Assembly: GCF_025822765.1 (NCBI RefSeq) | Contig: NZ_JACKUK010000027.1 | Location: 187,626 to 251,625, forward strand | DNA: 64,000 nt | Reading direction: 5' to 3' | From: Mycobacterium barrassiae | GTDB lineage: Bacteria > Actinomycetota > Actinomycetes > Mycobacteriales > Mycobacteriaceae | Shown here: piece by piece, positions 36,078 to 43,608 of the stretch | Layout of the letters: each line of letters opens with the position of its first letter | Position numbering within the stretch: position 1 is the first letter of the stretch | Notes under the pieces: generated by a model | The model's input: the letters and a program-made list of their open reading frames with translations, nothing else | Database searches by the model: none | Told to the model about the DNA's origin: nothing | Made by a program: the position numbers and the translations under genes

Positions 36078-37286
36078 GTGACCTCGCAACGCCTGGCCTT
36101 CCCGCTGCTGGCCTACGCCTTCGCCGCGATCATGGTCGGTACCACGTTGCCGACGCCGATGTATGCGCTCTACGGCGACAACCTGCAGTTCGCGGTGCTG
36201 ACCACGACCGTTATTTACGCGGCGTACGCGGGCGGGGTGCTCTTCGCGCTCCTCGTGTTCGGCCGCTGGTCCGACGCCATCGGCAGGCGACCCATGCTCC
36301 TGGCGGGCGTCGCCGCAGCACTGGCGTCGGCCGCGGTCTTCCTGGTCGCGGATTCGGTAGGTGCGCTCCTGGTGGGCCGCGTCCTGTCCGGGCTGTCCGC
36401 GGGGATCTTCACGGGGACGGCCACCGCGGCGGTGATCGAGGCGGCACCGCCCAGTTGGCGCAGCAAGGCCGCCGCGGTCGCCACCGTTGCGAACATCGGC
36501 GGGCTGGGCATCGGCCCGCTTCTCGCGGGCGTCCTGGTGCAGTACGCGCCCGCGCCGCTGCACCTGAGCTTCGTCGTGCACATCGCGCTGGCCCTGCTGG
36601 CCGGTCTCGCGGTGCTGATCGTGCCGGAGACCTCACAGCGCACGGGCGGCATCGGCGTCCAGCGACTCTCCGTACCCACCGAGGTGCGTTCGGTGTTTGT
36701 GATCGCCGGCCTCGCGGCATTCGCGGGGTTCGCGGTGACGGGTTTGTTCACTGCCGTCGCGCCGTCGTTCCTGGCCGACGTCGTCGGCATCGACAACAAC
36801 GCGGTCGCCGGGATGATCGCCTGCTCGATCTTCGCCGCATCCGCGGTGGCGCAAGTGGCCGCCCGCGGCATGGCACCGCAGCGCGCGGTGGCGGTCGGTT
36901 GCGCGATCCTCGTCATCGGCATGATCATTTTGGCTGTGGCACTTCACTTCTCGTCATTGGTCGGGCTCATTGCCGCGGCTGTCGTGTCCGGCGTGGGTCA
37001 AGGCATCAGCTTCAGCCGCGGACTGGCCGCAGTCGTCGAACGCACACCCGCGCAGCGCCGCGCCGAGGTGAGCTCCACCTACTTCGTCGTCGCGTACGTG
37101 GCCATCTCTCTGCCCGTCGTCGGGGAGGGTCTGGCCGCCCGCGCATGGGGCCTGCGTACGGCAGGGGTCAGTTTCGCTGTCGCAGTGGCGATCCTCGCCG
37201 GGATCTGCTTGGTGGCGATCCTGGCGCGAGAGGCCCGTGATTCGCGTCGCGTGTCCGCGGAGATGGTGACGACGAAGTCGGGCTAG
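36078..37286 (+). CDS. MFS transporter
   Basis: Twelve-helix major facilitator of 402 residues. The cytoplasmic loop signature between helices 2 and 3 is present as FGRWSDAIGRRPMLLAG, and a second-half VSGVGQGISFSRGLAAV is seen. It is DHA1-like in layout, consistent with drug or metabolite export, but the substrate is unknown. GTG 36078 gives an N-terminus that runs straight into the first helix. Its stop codon overlaps the stop codon of the convergent DUF5302 gene by two bases. Confidence 0.88.
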   Translation: MTSQRLAFPLLAYAFAAIMVGTTLPTPMYALYGDNLQFAVLTTTVIYAAYAGGVLFALLVFGRWSDAIGRRPMLLAGVAAALASAAVFLVADSVGALLVGRVLSGLSAGIFTGTATAAVIEAAPPSWRSKAAAVATVANIGGLGIGPLLAGVLVQYAPAPLHLSFVVHIALALLAGLAVLIVPETSQRTGGIGVQRLSVPTEVRSVFVIAGLAAFAGFAVTGLFTAVAPSFLADVVGIDNNAVAGMIACSIFAASAVAQVAARGMAPQRAVAVGCAILVIGMIILAVALHFSSLVGLIAAAVVSGVGQGISFSRGLAAVVERTPAQRRAEVSSTYFVVAYVAISLPVVGEGLAARAWGLRTAGVSFAVAVAILAGICLVAILAREARDSRRVSAEMVTTKSG

Positions 37287-37450
37287 CCGCTCTTGCGGCG
37301 GAACTCGCGGCGATTCTCGACCGGTCCGTGCGCCCGCGGCTGCTTGGCGCCCTTGTCCTTGTGGTCGGACCCGCCCGCCGACTTGGCCTTTTTCCGCTCC
37401 AGCGCTTCCCGGAACTTGCGTTTGGTGTCGTCTTCCGGTGCATCAGGCAT
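37283..37450 (-). CDS. DUF5302 small basic protein
   Basis: Protein of 55 residues starting MPDAPEDDTKRKFREALERK and ending VENRREFRRKSG. The acidic start, the KRKFREALERKKAK helix, the His/Lys-rich centre and the RRKSG tail are the pattern of actinobacterial DUF5302. It is highly charged with no membrane segment and is probably partly disordered. Its TAG overlaps the TAG of the MFS gene tail to tail. It lies 40 bases downstream of the Rv1155-like gene in the same direction. The function is unknown. Confidence 0.85.
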   Translation of the reverse strand: MPDAPEDDTKRKFREALERKKAKSAGGSDHKDKGAKQPRAHGPVENRREFRRKSG

Positions 37451-37490
37451 AACGGCAGCCTAGCCCGTCGTCACCGGCCCGTCGCCTGCT

Positions 37491-37943
<453 letters not shown>

Positions 37944-37965
37944 CTACGTCTCTACCATCGTGCGA

Positions 37966-38787
37966 ATGACCGCGATTGACGGCAACAGCCTCGACGGCGT
38001 CTCTGCCACCACGCTGTGGACGCTGCACAACCGCGCCAGCGAGGCCATGCGCTCCGACGGGGCGATCCGCGACCCATGGGCCGTCACGCTGTTCGATGCG
38101 ATCTCCTACGACTACCTCAAGTTCGGCAAACCCAACCAGTCGCATGCGCTGCGGGCCGTCGCCTTCGACGCCGCCGCCAGCGCGTACCTGACCGCGCATC
38201 CCCGGGCATCGGTGGTAGCGCTGGCCGAGGGTCTGCAGACCAGTTTCTGGCGGCTGCAACGCGCCGGTGTGGCCGACGAATTGACCTGGTACTCAGTCGA
38301 TCTCCCACCCGTCATGGCGCTGCGCCAGAAACTCCTGCCCGCCGACGACCGGATCGTGCCGTTGGCCCAGTCGGCGCTCGACTTCAGCTGGATGGACCGC
38401 GTCGACGACTCACACGGGGTGTTCATCACCGCCGAAGGGCTGCTGATGTATCTCGAGCCAGAGGACGCGCTGGGCCTGATCCGCGACTGCGCGGCCCGCT
38501 TCCCCGGCGGTCAGATGATGTTCGACTCCATCCCTCACTGGTTCTCCAGGCGCACGCTCAAGGGGATGCAGCTCTCCGACCGCTACATCGCCCCAGCGAT
38601 GCCGTTCGGGCTCACCGCCGACGAGGCCGTCGCCCTGGCCGGCCGCATTCCAGGCGTGCGCGGCGCACGCGACTTCGCCTATCCGCCGGGACGGGGCCTG
38701 TTCAAGCTGGCTGCCAACCCTGCGCTGGACCGCCTCGGCTTCGTGAGGCGGCATCGCCCCAGCATCACGCTGCTGGAGTTCGGATAG
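37966..38787 (+). CDS. SAM-dependent methyltransferase, PPM family (first paralogue)
   Basis: Protein of 273 residues of the leucine-carboxyl-methyltransferase/polyketide-synthesis methyltransferase family, at the position of M. tuberculosis Rv1153c (omt). Recognisable segments are [30 protein letters not shown] (SAM-binding motif I region), WYSVDLPPVMALR, SALDFSWMDRV and [19 protein letters not shown]. The last one is the signature shared with the second paralogue at 39343. ATG 37966 is chosen; GTG 37960 is two codons upstream. The substrate is unknown. It is followed 19 bases later by the DUF1697 gene. Confidence 0.9.
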   Translation: MTAIDGNSLDGVSATTLWTLHNRASEAMRSDGAIRDPWAVTLFDAISYDYLKFGKPNQSHALRAVAFDAAASAYLTAHPRASVVALAEGLQTSFWRLQRAGVADELTWYSVDLPPVMALRQKLLPADDRIVPLAQSALDFSWMDRVDDSHGVFITAEGLLMYLEPEDALGLIRDCAARFPGGQMMFDSIPHWFSRRTLKGMQLSDRYIAPAMPFGLTADEAVALAGRIPGVRGARDFAYPPGRGLFKLAANPALDRLGFVRRHRPSITLLEFG

Positions 38788-38806
38788 ACCGTTCTAGGCT
38801 CGACCT

Positions 38807-39328
38807 GTGACCAGATATGCCGCTTTTCTTCGCGGCGTCAACGTCGGCGGCGTCAACCTGAAGATGGCTGACGTGGCCAAGGCATTCGAAGACGCCGGAT
38901 TCACCAACGTGAAAACGATTTTGGCCAGCGGCAACGTGGTGATGGACAGCCGTTCCGGGGTCGACGCGGTCAGAAAGAAGGCCGAGAAAGCGTTGCGCGA
39001 TGCGTTCGGCTACGACGCGTGGGTGCTGGCATATGACCTGGACACCGTGCGGTCCATCTCCGAGGGGTACCCGTTCGAGCGCGAGGTCGAGGGACGTCAC
39101 TCCTACATCACCTTCGTCACCGACCCCGATGTGCTCGACGAACTTGCGGCGCTCGGCGAAGAGGCGGGGCCCGACGAGAAGATCCAGCGCGGCGAGGGGG
39201 TCCTCTACTGGCAGGTGCCCAACAAAGGCACGCTGGACACCACGATCGGCAAGACGATGGGCAAGAAGCGGTACAAGTCGTCGACGACCACCCGCAACCT
39301 GCGCACAGTCGAGAAGGTGCTGCGGTAG
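38807..39328 (+). CDS. DUF1697 protein
   Basis: Protein of 173 residues. The N-terminus RYAAFLRGVNVGGVNLKMADV and the following TNVKTILASGNVVMDS are the DUF1697 hallmarks. GKTMGKKRYKSSTTTRNLRTVEKVL is its conserved C-terminal end. The family has no known reaction. GTG 38807 directly precedes the conserved TRYAAFLRG start. It lies between two paralogous methyltransferase genes with gaps of 19 and 14 bases, so the three are probably cotranscribed. Confidence 0.92.
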   Translation: MTRYAAFLRGVNVGGVNLKMADVAKAFEDAGFTNVKTILASGNVVMDSRSGVDAVRKKAEKALRDAFGYDAWVLAYDLDTVRSISEGYPFEREVEGRHSYITFVTDPDVLDELAALGEEAGPDEKIQRGEGVLYWQVPNKGTLDTTIGKTMGKKRYKSSTTTRNLRTVEKVLR

Positions 39329-39342
39329 GTACATTCGGCCGT

Positions 39343-40185
39343 GTGACTATCGATTCGACCGCAAAGGTTGACGGCGCGATCTTGACCGGGGTGTCGGAGA
39401 CGGCGCTGATGACGCTGAAGGTGCGCGCCACGGAGGCGAGCCGACCGGATTCGATCATCGACGACCCGATGGCGATCAAGCTCGTCGACGCCATCGATTT
39501 CCCATGGGAGAAGTTCGGCGTGAGCCGGCGTCAGGATATGGCGGTCCGTGCGCGCGCGTTCGACGGCGAGACACGCCGCTACCTCACCGACCATCCGCGG
39601 GCCACCGTGGTGGCGCTGGCCGAGGGTCTGCAGACCAGCTTCTACCGTCTCGACGCTTCGGACGTGGGCTATGAATTCCGTTGGCTCACTGTTGATCTCC
39701 CGCCCATGATCGAGTTGCGGCGCAAGCTTCTGCCGCCGTCGGACCGGATCGAGATGTGCGCACAGTCAGCGCTCGACTTCACGTGGATGGACAGGGTGCC
39801 AACGGACGAAGGGGTGTTCATCACCGCCGAGGGCCTGCTGATGTATCTGCAGCCCGACGAGGCGCTCGGGTTGATCGCCGCCTGCGCCGAACGCTTTCCG
39901 GGTGGTCGCATGATGTTCGACCTCCCGCCGGCCTGGTTCGCCAAGGCGATAACCCGCGGGGTGTTGCGGCCGTCGCTGCGCTATCGGGTGCCTGCGATGC
40001 CGTTCAGCATGACGCCGTCGCAGCTGGCAAATCTCGTCAACGAGGTGCCCGGCATCAGGGCGGTGCACGATTTACCGCTGCCGCCTGGACGCGGCAAAAC
40101 CTTCAACACCATCTCGTGGGCCGTGCAGCGCGTTCCGCTGTTCGATTCGGTGCGCCCGCTGACGACGCTGCTGGAGTTCGGCTAG
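39343..40185 (+). CDS. SAM-dependent methyltransferase, PPM family (second paralogue)
   Basis: Protein of 280 residues, clearly paralogous to the product of 37966-38787. Shared segments include [73 protein letters not shown] and the end TTLLEFG. This indicates a tandem duplication followed by divergence. The methyl acceptor is unknown. Its stop codon overlaps the stop of the convergent GntR gene by four bases (CTAG). Confidence 0.9.
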   Translation: MTIDSTAKVDGAILTGVSETALMTLKVRATEASRPDSIIDDPMAIKLVDAIDFPWEKFGVSRRQDMAVRARAFDGETRRYLTDHPRATVVALAEGLQTSFYRLDASDVGYEFRWLTVDLPPMIELRRKLLPPSDRIEMCAQSALDFTWMDRVPTDEGVFITAEGLLMYLQPDEALGLIAACAERFPGGRMMFDLPPAWFAKAITRGVLRPSLRYRVPAMPFSMTPSQLANLVNEVPGIRAVHDLPLPPGRGKTFNTISWAVQRVPLFDSVRPLTTLLEFG

Positions 40186-40547
40186 CCGAACGCGGCTTCG
40201 ACGTAGCGCAGCGCTTCCTCTTTGCCGATGCCCAGTGACTTCGCTGCCGACACGTACGTGGCGGCGGCGGTGGCCATGGTCGCATCGGCGGGGTCGACGC
40301 GGGCGACGAATGTGCCGAAGCGGCCGCGGGTTTCGAGTACGCCGGCCGACTCGAGTTCACGGTAGGCACGGGCCACCGTATTGACCGCCAGGCCGAGTTG
40401 GCCGGCGAGTTCGCGGACCGTCGGCAGCCGGGTGCCCGGTGGCAGCCGACCGTCGCGCACGCCGTCGATGATCTGCGTTCTGAGTTGATCGAATAGGGGG
40501 CCAGACGTCCGGTGATCGATATTCACCCAATCCCCCAACTTGGTCAC
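40182..40547 (-). CDS. GntR-family regulator, YtrA-type
   Basis: Short regulator of 121 residues at the position of M. tuberculosis Rv1152. The winged helix-turn-helix covers about residues 12-80: [65 protein letters not shown]. Only ~40 residues follow, too few for a FadR or HutC effector domain, which places it in the YtrA subfamily that often controls transporters or resistance genes. GTG 40547 is used. It is divergent from the sirtuin gene with 35 bases between starts. Confidence 0.93.
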   Translation of the reverse strand: MTKLGDWVNIDHRTSGPLFDQLRTQIIDGVRDGRLPPGTRLPTVRELAGQLGLAVNTVARAYRELESAGVLETRGRFGTFVARVDPADATMATAAATYVSAAKSLGIGKEEALRYVEAAFG

Positions 40548-40582
40548 GTGCTCAGTATCGCCTAAGCGGCTACTTTGGTCAT

Positions 40583-41296
40583 GTGCAAATAGCGGTCCTC
40601 AGCGGTGCGGGCATCTCGGCGGAGAGCGGTGTCCCGACGTTCCGCGACGCCGAGACCGGCTTGTGGGCCAAGGTGGACCCGTACGAAATATCCAGTTCAG
40701 AGGGCTGGCAGGCGCACCCCGAACGGGTGTGGGCCTGGTATCTGTGGCGCCACTACATGATGGGTTCGGTGGCCCCGAACAACGGCCACCGCGCCGTCGC
40801 CGCCTGGCAGGACTACGCCGACGTGCACGTCGTCACGCAGAACGTGGACAATCTGCATGAGCGGGCCGGCAGCAAGAACGTGTATCACCTGCACGGCAGC
40901 CTGTTCGAATTCCGTTGCGATCGTTGCCAAAACGCCTACACGGGCGAACTGCCCGAGATGACCGAACCGGTCGAGACCGTCGACCCGCCGCGGTGTGTGT
41001 GCGGCGGGATGATCCGGCCCAATGTGGTGTGGTTCGGTGAGGCGTTGCCCGACGAGGCGTGGCAGCGCTCGGTCGAAGCCGTTGCGGGGGCCGACATCGT
41101 GATCGTCGTCGGCACGTCGTCGATCGTCTATCCCGCGGCGGGCCTGGCCGAGATGGCGGTGGCCCGCGGCACCGTCGTCGTCGAGGTGAATCCGGAACCC
41201 ACGCCGCTGTCAGCCACCGCGACGGTGTCGCTGCGGGAGACCGCCGCGGGGGCGCTGCCCGGCCTCCTGCAGCGGTTGCCCGCCCTCCTCGGCTGA
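40583..41296 (+). CDS. cobB: Sirtuin NAD+-dependent protein deacylase CobB
   Basis: Protein of 237 residues, the orthologue of M. tuberculosis Rv1151c by synteny and motifs. It has the NAD-binding GAGIS (9-13), TQNVDNLH (85-92) and catalytic His104 in HLHG. Its zinc site is Cys112/115 and Cys138/140, and [11 protein letters not shown] is present. Tyr53 and Arg56 in WYLWRH give the YxxR pair that marks class III sirtuins able to remove succinyl or malonyl groups. It reverses lysine acylation, for example on acetyl-CoA synthetase. The hairpin repeat at 41300-41360 begins four bases after the stop codon. Confidence 0.95.
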   Translation: MQIAVLSGAGISAESGVPTFRDAETGLWAKVDPYEISSSEGWQAHPERVWAWYLWRHYMMGSVAPNNGHRAVAAWQDYADVHVVTQNVDNLHERAGSKNVYHLHGSLFEFRCDRCQNAYTGELPEMTEPVETVDPPRCVCGGMIRPNVVWFGEALPDEAWQRSVEAVAGADIVIVVGTSSIVYPAAGLAEMAVARGTVVVEVNPEPTPLSATATVSLRETAAGALPGLLQRLPALLG

Positions 41297-41299
41297 AAC

Positions 41300-41360
41300 T
41301 CCGGCGATTTGTGTGCGTTTAGGAGCGCTCACCGCTCCTAGATGCACACAAATCGCCGGA
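41300..41360. repeat. Cruciform repeat, copy 1 (left flank of nuclease gene)
   Basis: Outer arms of 17 bp (41300-41316 and 41344-41360) pair perfectly. Between them an inner stem of 8 bp (41320-41327 with 41333-41340) forms around the loop CTCAC. The core 41304-41357 is repeated at 42260-42313 with one mismatch in 54 bases, in the same orientation. It may end transcription of the sirtuin gene. Confidence 0.9.
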
Positions 41361-41399
41361 AATGGAACCGTTTGAGCGCCTACAGCGTCAACCCCTGGC

Positions 41400-42254
41400 G
41401 TGGTCGCAGATTTTCTACGCCAACACGACGGGGTCATCACGCTCGAGCAAGCACAGCGTGCGGGGTTGAGTAGGCACGCGGTCGATCGGCGCATACGTAC
41501 CGGCCATTGGCGGCGCTGCTACCCGGGCGTGTACTTCGCCGACGACCGCCCCTTCACCGATGCCGCACGGGTGAGAGCCGCGGTCTGGGGCTACGGACTC
41601 CAAGCTGCCGCCAGCGGATTGGCAGCGGCGTGGTGGCAGGGTTTGACGAAGTTCCCGCCCGAAATCGTCGAAGTCACTGTGCCGAAGACAAGCCACCATC
41701 CCCGCCGCGATGGCGTCCGTATGCGCCGCCGCGACTTGGCACCGAGGGACGTCGTCGAGCGAAACGGCTTGCGGGTCACCGAATTGGCCTTGACGGTCGT
41801 CGAAGCCGCCGTACGATTTCGCGGCGGAGCCGCATTGATGGATGCGGCGCTTCAGCGCCATGTCGATCTGCGCGAACTTTGGCGCGCTCACCTACGCAAC
41901 AAGGGGCGGCACGGCTCACCCGCCGCACGGCGGCTGCTAAAAGCAGCCTCGGACGGTGCGCGCTCCGAAGCCGAACGACTGCTCGTGAAACTCCTTCGGC
42001 AAAATCGCATTACGGGCTGGCGTGCCAACCATCCGGTCGGCGGCTTCATCGTTGACGTCGCATTTCCCAAACTCAAGGTGGCCATCGAGGTCGACGGTTT
42101 GGCGTTTCACAGCGACGCCGACGTCTTCGTCGCCGACCGTCAGCGGCAGAACATCATCACGTTGCGAGGGTGGAAAGTACTGCGCTTCACGTGGCTGGAC
42201 CTCACCGAGTACCCCGAGCGCGTCATCGCTGAAATCAACCACGCAATCGGCTAA
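41400..42254 (+). CDS. AbiEi-like N-terminus plus DUF559 nuclease-fold protein
   Basis: Protein of 284 residues. Residues 1-60 (VADFLRQHDGVITLEQAQRAG, then RTGHWRRCYPGVYF) resemble the N-terminal winged helix of AbiEi-family type IV antitoxins. Residues about 188-282 are a DUF559/Vsr-like endonuclease fold: SEAERLLVKLLRQ, FIVDVAFPKLKVAIEVDG, ADRQRQNIITLRGWKVLRFTW. These residues supply the acidic and Gln/Lys positions of a PD-(D/E)XK-type site. No AbiEii-like toxin gene is adjacent. GTG 41400 is used. The gene lies between two near-identical hairpin repeats, suggesting it came in as a unit. Such genes are common in mycobacteria and unexplained. Confidence 0.85.
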   Translation: MVADFLRQHDGVITLEQAQRAGLSRHAVDRRIRTGHWRRCYPGVYFADDRPFTDAARVRAAVWGYGLQAAASGLAAAWWQGLTKFPPEIVEVTVPKTSHHPRRDGVRMRRRDLAPRDVVERNGLRVTELALTVVEAAVRFRGGAALMDAALQRHVDLRELWRAHLRNKGRHGSPAARRLLKAASDGARSEAERLLVKLLRQNRITGWRANHPVGGFIVDVAFPKLKVAIEVDGLAFHSDADVFVADRQRQNIITLRGWKVLRFTWLDLTEYPERVIAEINHAIG

Positions 42255-42259
42255 CCCCA

Positions 42260-42313
42260 GCGATTTGTGTGCGTTTAGGAGCGCTCACCGCTCCTCGATG
42301 CACACAAATCGCC
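42260..42313. repeat. Cruciform repeat, copy 2 (right flank of nuclease gene)
   Basis: This is a 54-base element identical to 41304-41357 except for one A/C change. Outer arms 42260-42272 and 42300-42312 (13 bp) and inner arms 42277-42283 and 42289-42295 (7 bp) pair. It sits in the 60-bp gap between the nuclease gene and the convergent methyltransferase gene, where it can terminate both. Confidence 0.9.
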
Positions 42314-42314
42314 G

Positions 42315-42947
42315 TTATTTGACCGCGCGGCCGATCGCGAACTCCGCCACCGGCAACGGCAGCCACGCGGGCATCGTCCACTCGCGCCGCGCCTGCGACA
42401 CCGCGAACCCGACGCCGATGATGCTCTGCTCGGTGTGACGATGCGTGTGACAGTTTCCCAGCAGCCGCGGCCAGAACGTCCTGTCGGCAAACTTCTGCAC
42501 TTGCGCGCGCCAACCGCTGCTGGCGATGTGCTCCAGATAGCGAAGCTCGCCGCCCGGTTTCAACAGCGAATGCAGCTCCCGCAGAACACGTTCGGGGTCG
42601 TCGACGGAGCACAACACGAGCGAGCACACCACGGCGTCGAACGGCTCACTGCCGGACGCGAGGTACTGCTCCACCGTGTCGCTGCTGACCGTGACGGGCA
42701 CCGGCGCCGCAGCGGCCGCCTGCTGAGCCAGCTCGGCCAGCCGTCGCTCTGGTTCGACAGCAACGACTTCCGTCACCGTTTCGGGGTAGAACTCGAAGTT
42801 CGTTCCCGTCCCCGCACCCACCTCGAGCACGCGACCGGACAGCCCCGCCAAGTTCTGCTGCCGCAGCCGCCGGATGGCCTCGGTCTCGTGTGCGGACATC
42901 ACGGTCCACAACCGGGCGAAGAACGGGTTGTCAACTGTTTCGGACAT
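42315..42947 (-). CDS. Class I SAM-dependent methyltransferase (Rv1147-like)
   Basis: Methyltransferase of 210 residues. Motif I is RVLEVGAGTGTNFEFYP (about 39-55), followed by VVAVEPERRLAELA, FDAVVCSLVLCSVDDPERVL and LLKPGGELRYLEHIAS. This is the Methyltransf_11/UbiE-like pattern used for lipids and small molecules. It is the last gene of the MMPL-TetR-methyltransferase operon and overlaps the TetR gene by 17 bases. M. tuberculosis has Rv1147, a methyltransferase-like protein, beside mmpL13a/b. This suggests it modifies a lipid moved by the MMPL protein, which is inference. Confidence 0.9.
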   Translation of the reverse strand: MSETVDNPFFARLWTVMSAHETEAIRRLRQQNLAGLSGRVLEVGAGTGTNFEFYPETVTEVVAVEPERRLAELAQQAAAAAPVPVTVSSDTVEQYLASGSEPFDAVVCSLVLCSVDDPERVLRELHSLLKPGGELRYLEHIASSGWRAQVQKFADRTFWPRLLGNCHTHRHTEQSIIGVGFAVSQARREWTMPAWLPLPVAEFAIGRAVK

Positions 42948-43608
42948 TCAGGAGTCCCTTCAACTGGGCCACGGCATCTTGCGGGGCGGTCGCGGGACCG
43001 ACCGCGCCCCCCACGATCTCTCCCACGACGACGGCTTTCAGCACACGGTCGGCGAATTCCTCGGTCTCACCCCAGGGCAAGTATGGCCGCGAGATGAACA
43101 TCGCCGCCACCCCGTGCGCGGCCGTCCACAGTTCCAGCGCGATGGTGGTCGAATCGCCCTCCGGCAGGATGCCTTCGGCCATCAAGGTCTCCGCGGTGTT
43201 GCGGATATGAACGAACGCCGACGTGTTCAGCACCATGTCCACATCGGACCCCGGCCGACCCTCCCCCATCGTCGCGATCCGATACAGCTCAGGGGTTTTC
43301 ACCGCGAAGCGGACGTAGGCCAGCCCCTGCGCACGCAGGGCATCGATGGCCGAGGAATGACTGGCGACGGCCGCCTGCATCTCCTCATCGAGCTTCTCGA
43401 AGTACCGTGCACACACCGCGTCCAGCAGGGCGTCCTTGTCGGTGAAATGGAGATAGATCGAGGGTGGGGTCACCCCGACCCGTTGCGCCACCGACCTGAT
43501 CGACACGTCTTTGGCGTGACCGGTTTCCAGCAGGAGATCCGTAGTCGCGTCCAGAATCTCGTCGCGGAGTTGCTCACCTGAGCCGCGCGGCGCACGTCGT
43601 CGCTTCAT
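42931..43608 (-). CDS. TetR-family regulator of the MMPL operon
   Basis: Regulator of 225 residues. The N-terminal helix-turn-helix is clear: RDEILDATTDLLLETGHAKDVSIRSVAQRVGVTPPSIYLHFTDKDALL (about 15-62). The C-terminal ligand domain has WTAAHGVAAMFISRPYLPWG, typical of TetR_C_33-type (WHG) proteins. It overlaps the MMPL gene by four bases and the methyltransferase by 17, so it is cotranscribed. The palindrome at 45918-45940, in front of the MMPL gene, is its likely operator, giving autoregulated repression. Confidence 0.94.
   Translation of the reverse strand: MKRRRAPRGSGEQLRDEILDATTDLLLETGHAKDVSIRSVAQRVGVTPPSIYLHFTDKDALLDAVCARYFEKLDEEMQAAVASHSSAIDALRAQGLAYVRFAVKTPELYRIATMGEGRPGSDVDMVLNTSAFVHIRNTAETLMAEGILPEGDSTTIALELWTAAHGVAAMFISRPYLPWGETEEFADRVLKAVVVGEIVGGAVGPATAPQDAVAQLKGLLNVRNS

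Noticed and set aside
41400-42254. Complete type IV toxin-antitoxin pair
   Set aside because: The N-terminus resembles AbiEi, but no AbiEii-like nucleotidyltransferase gene is adjacent on either strand.
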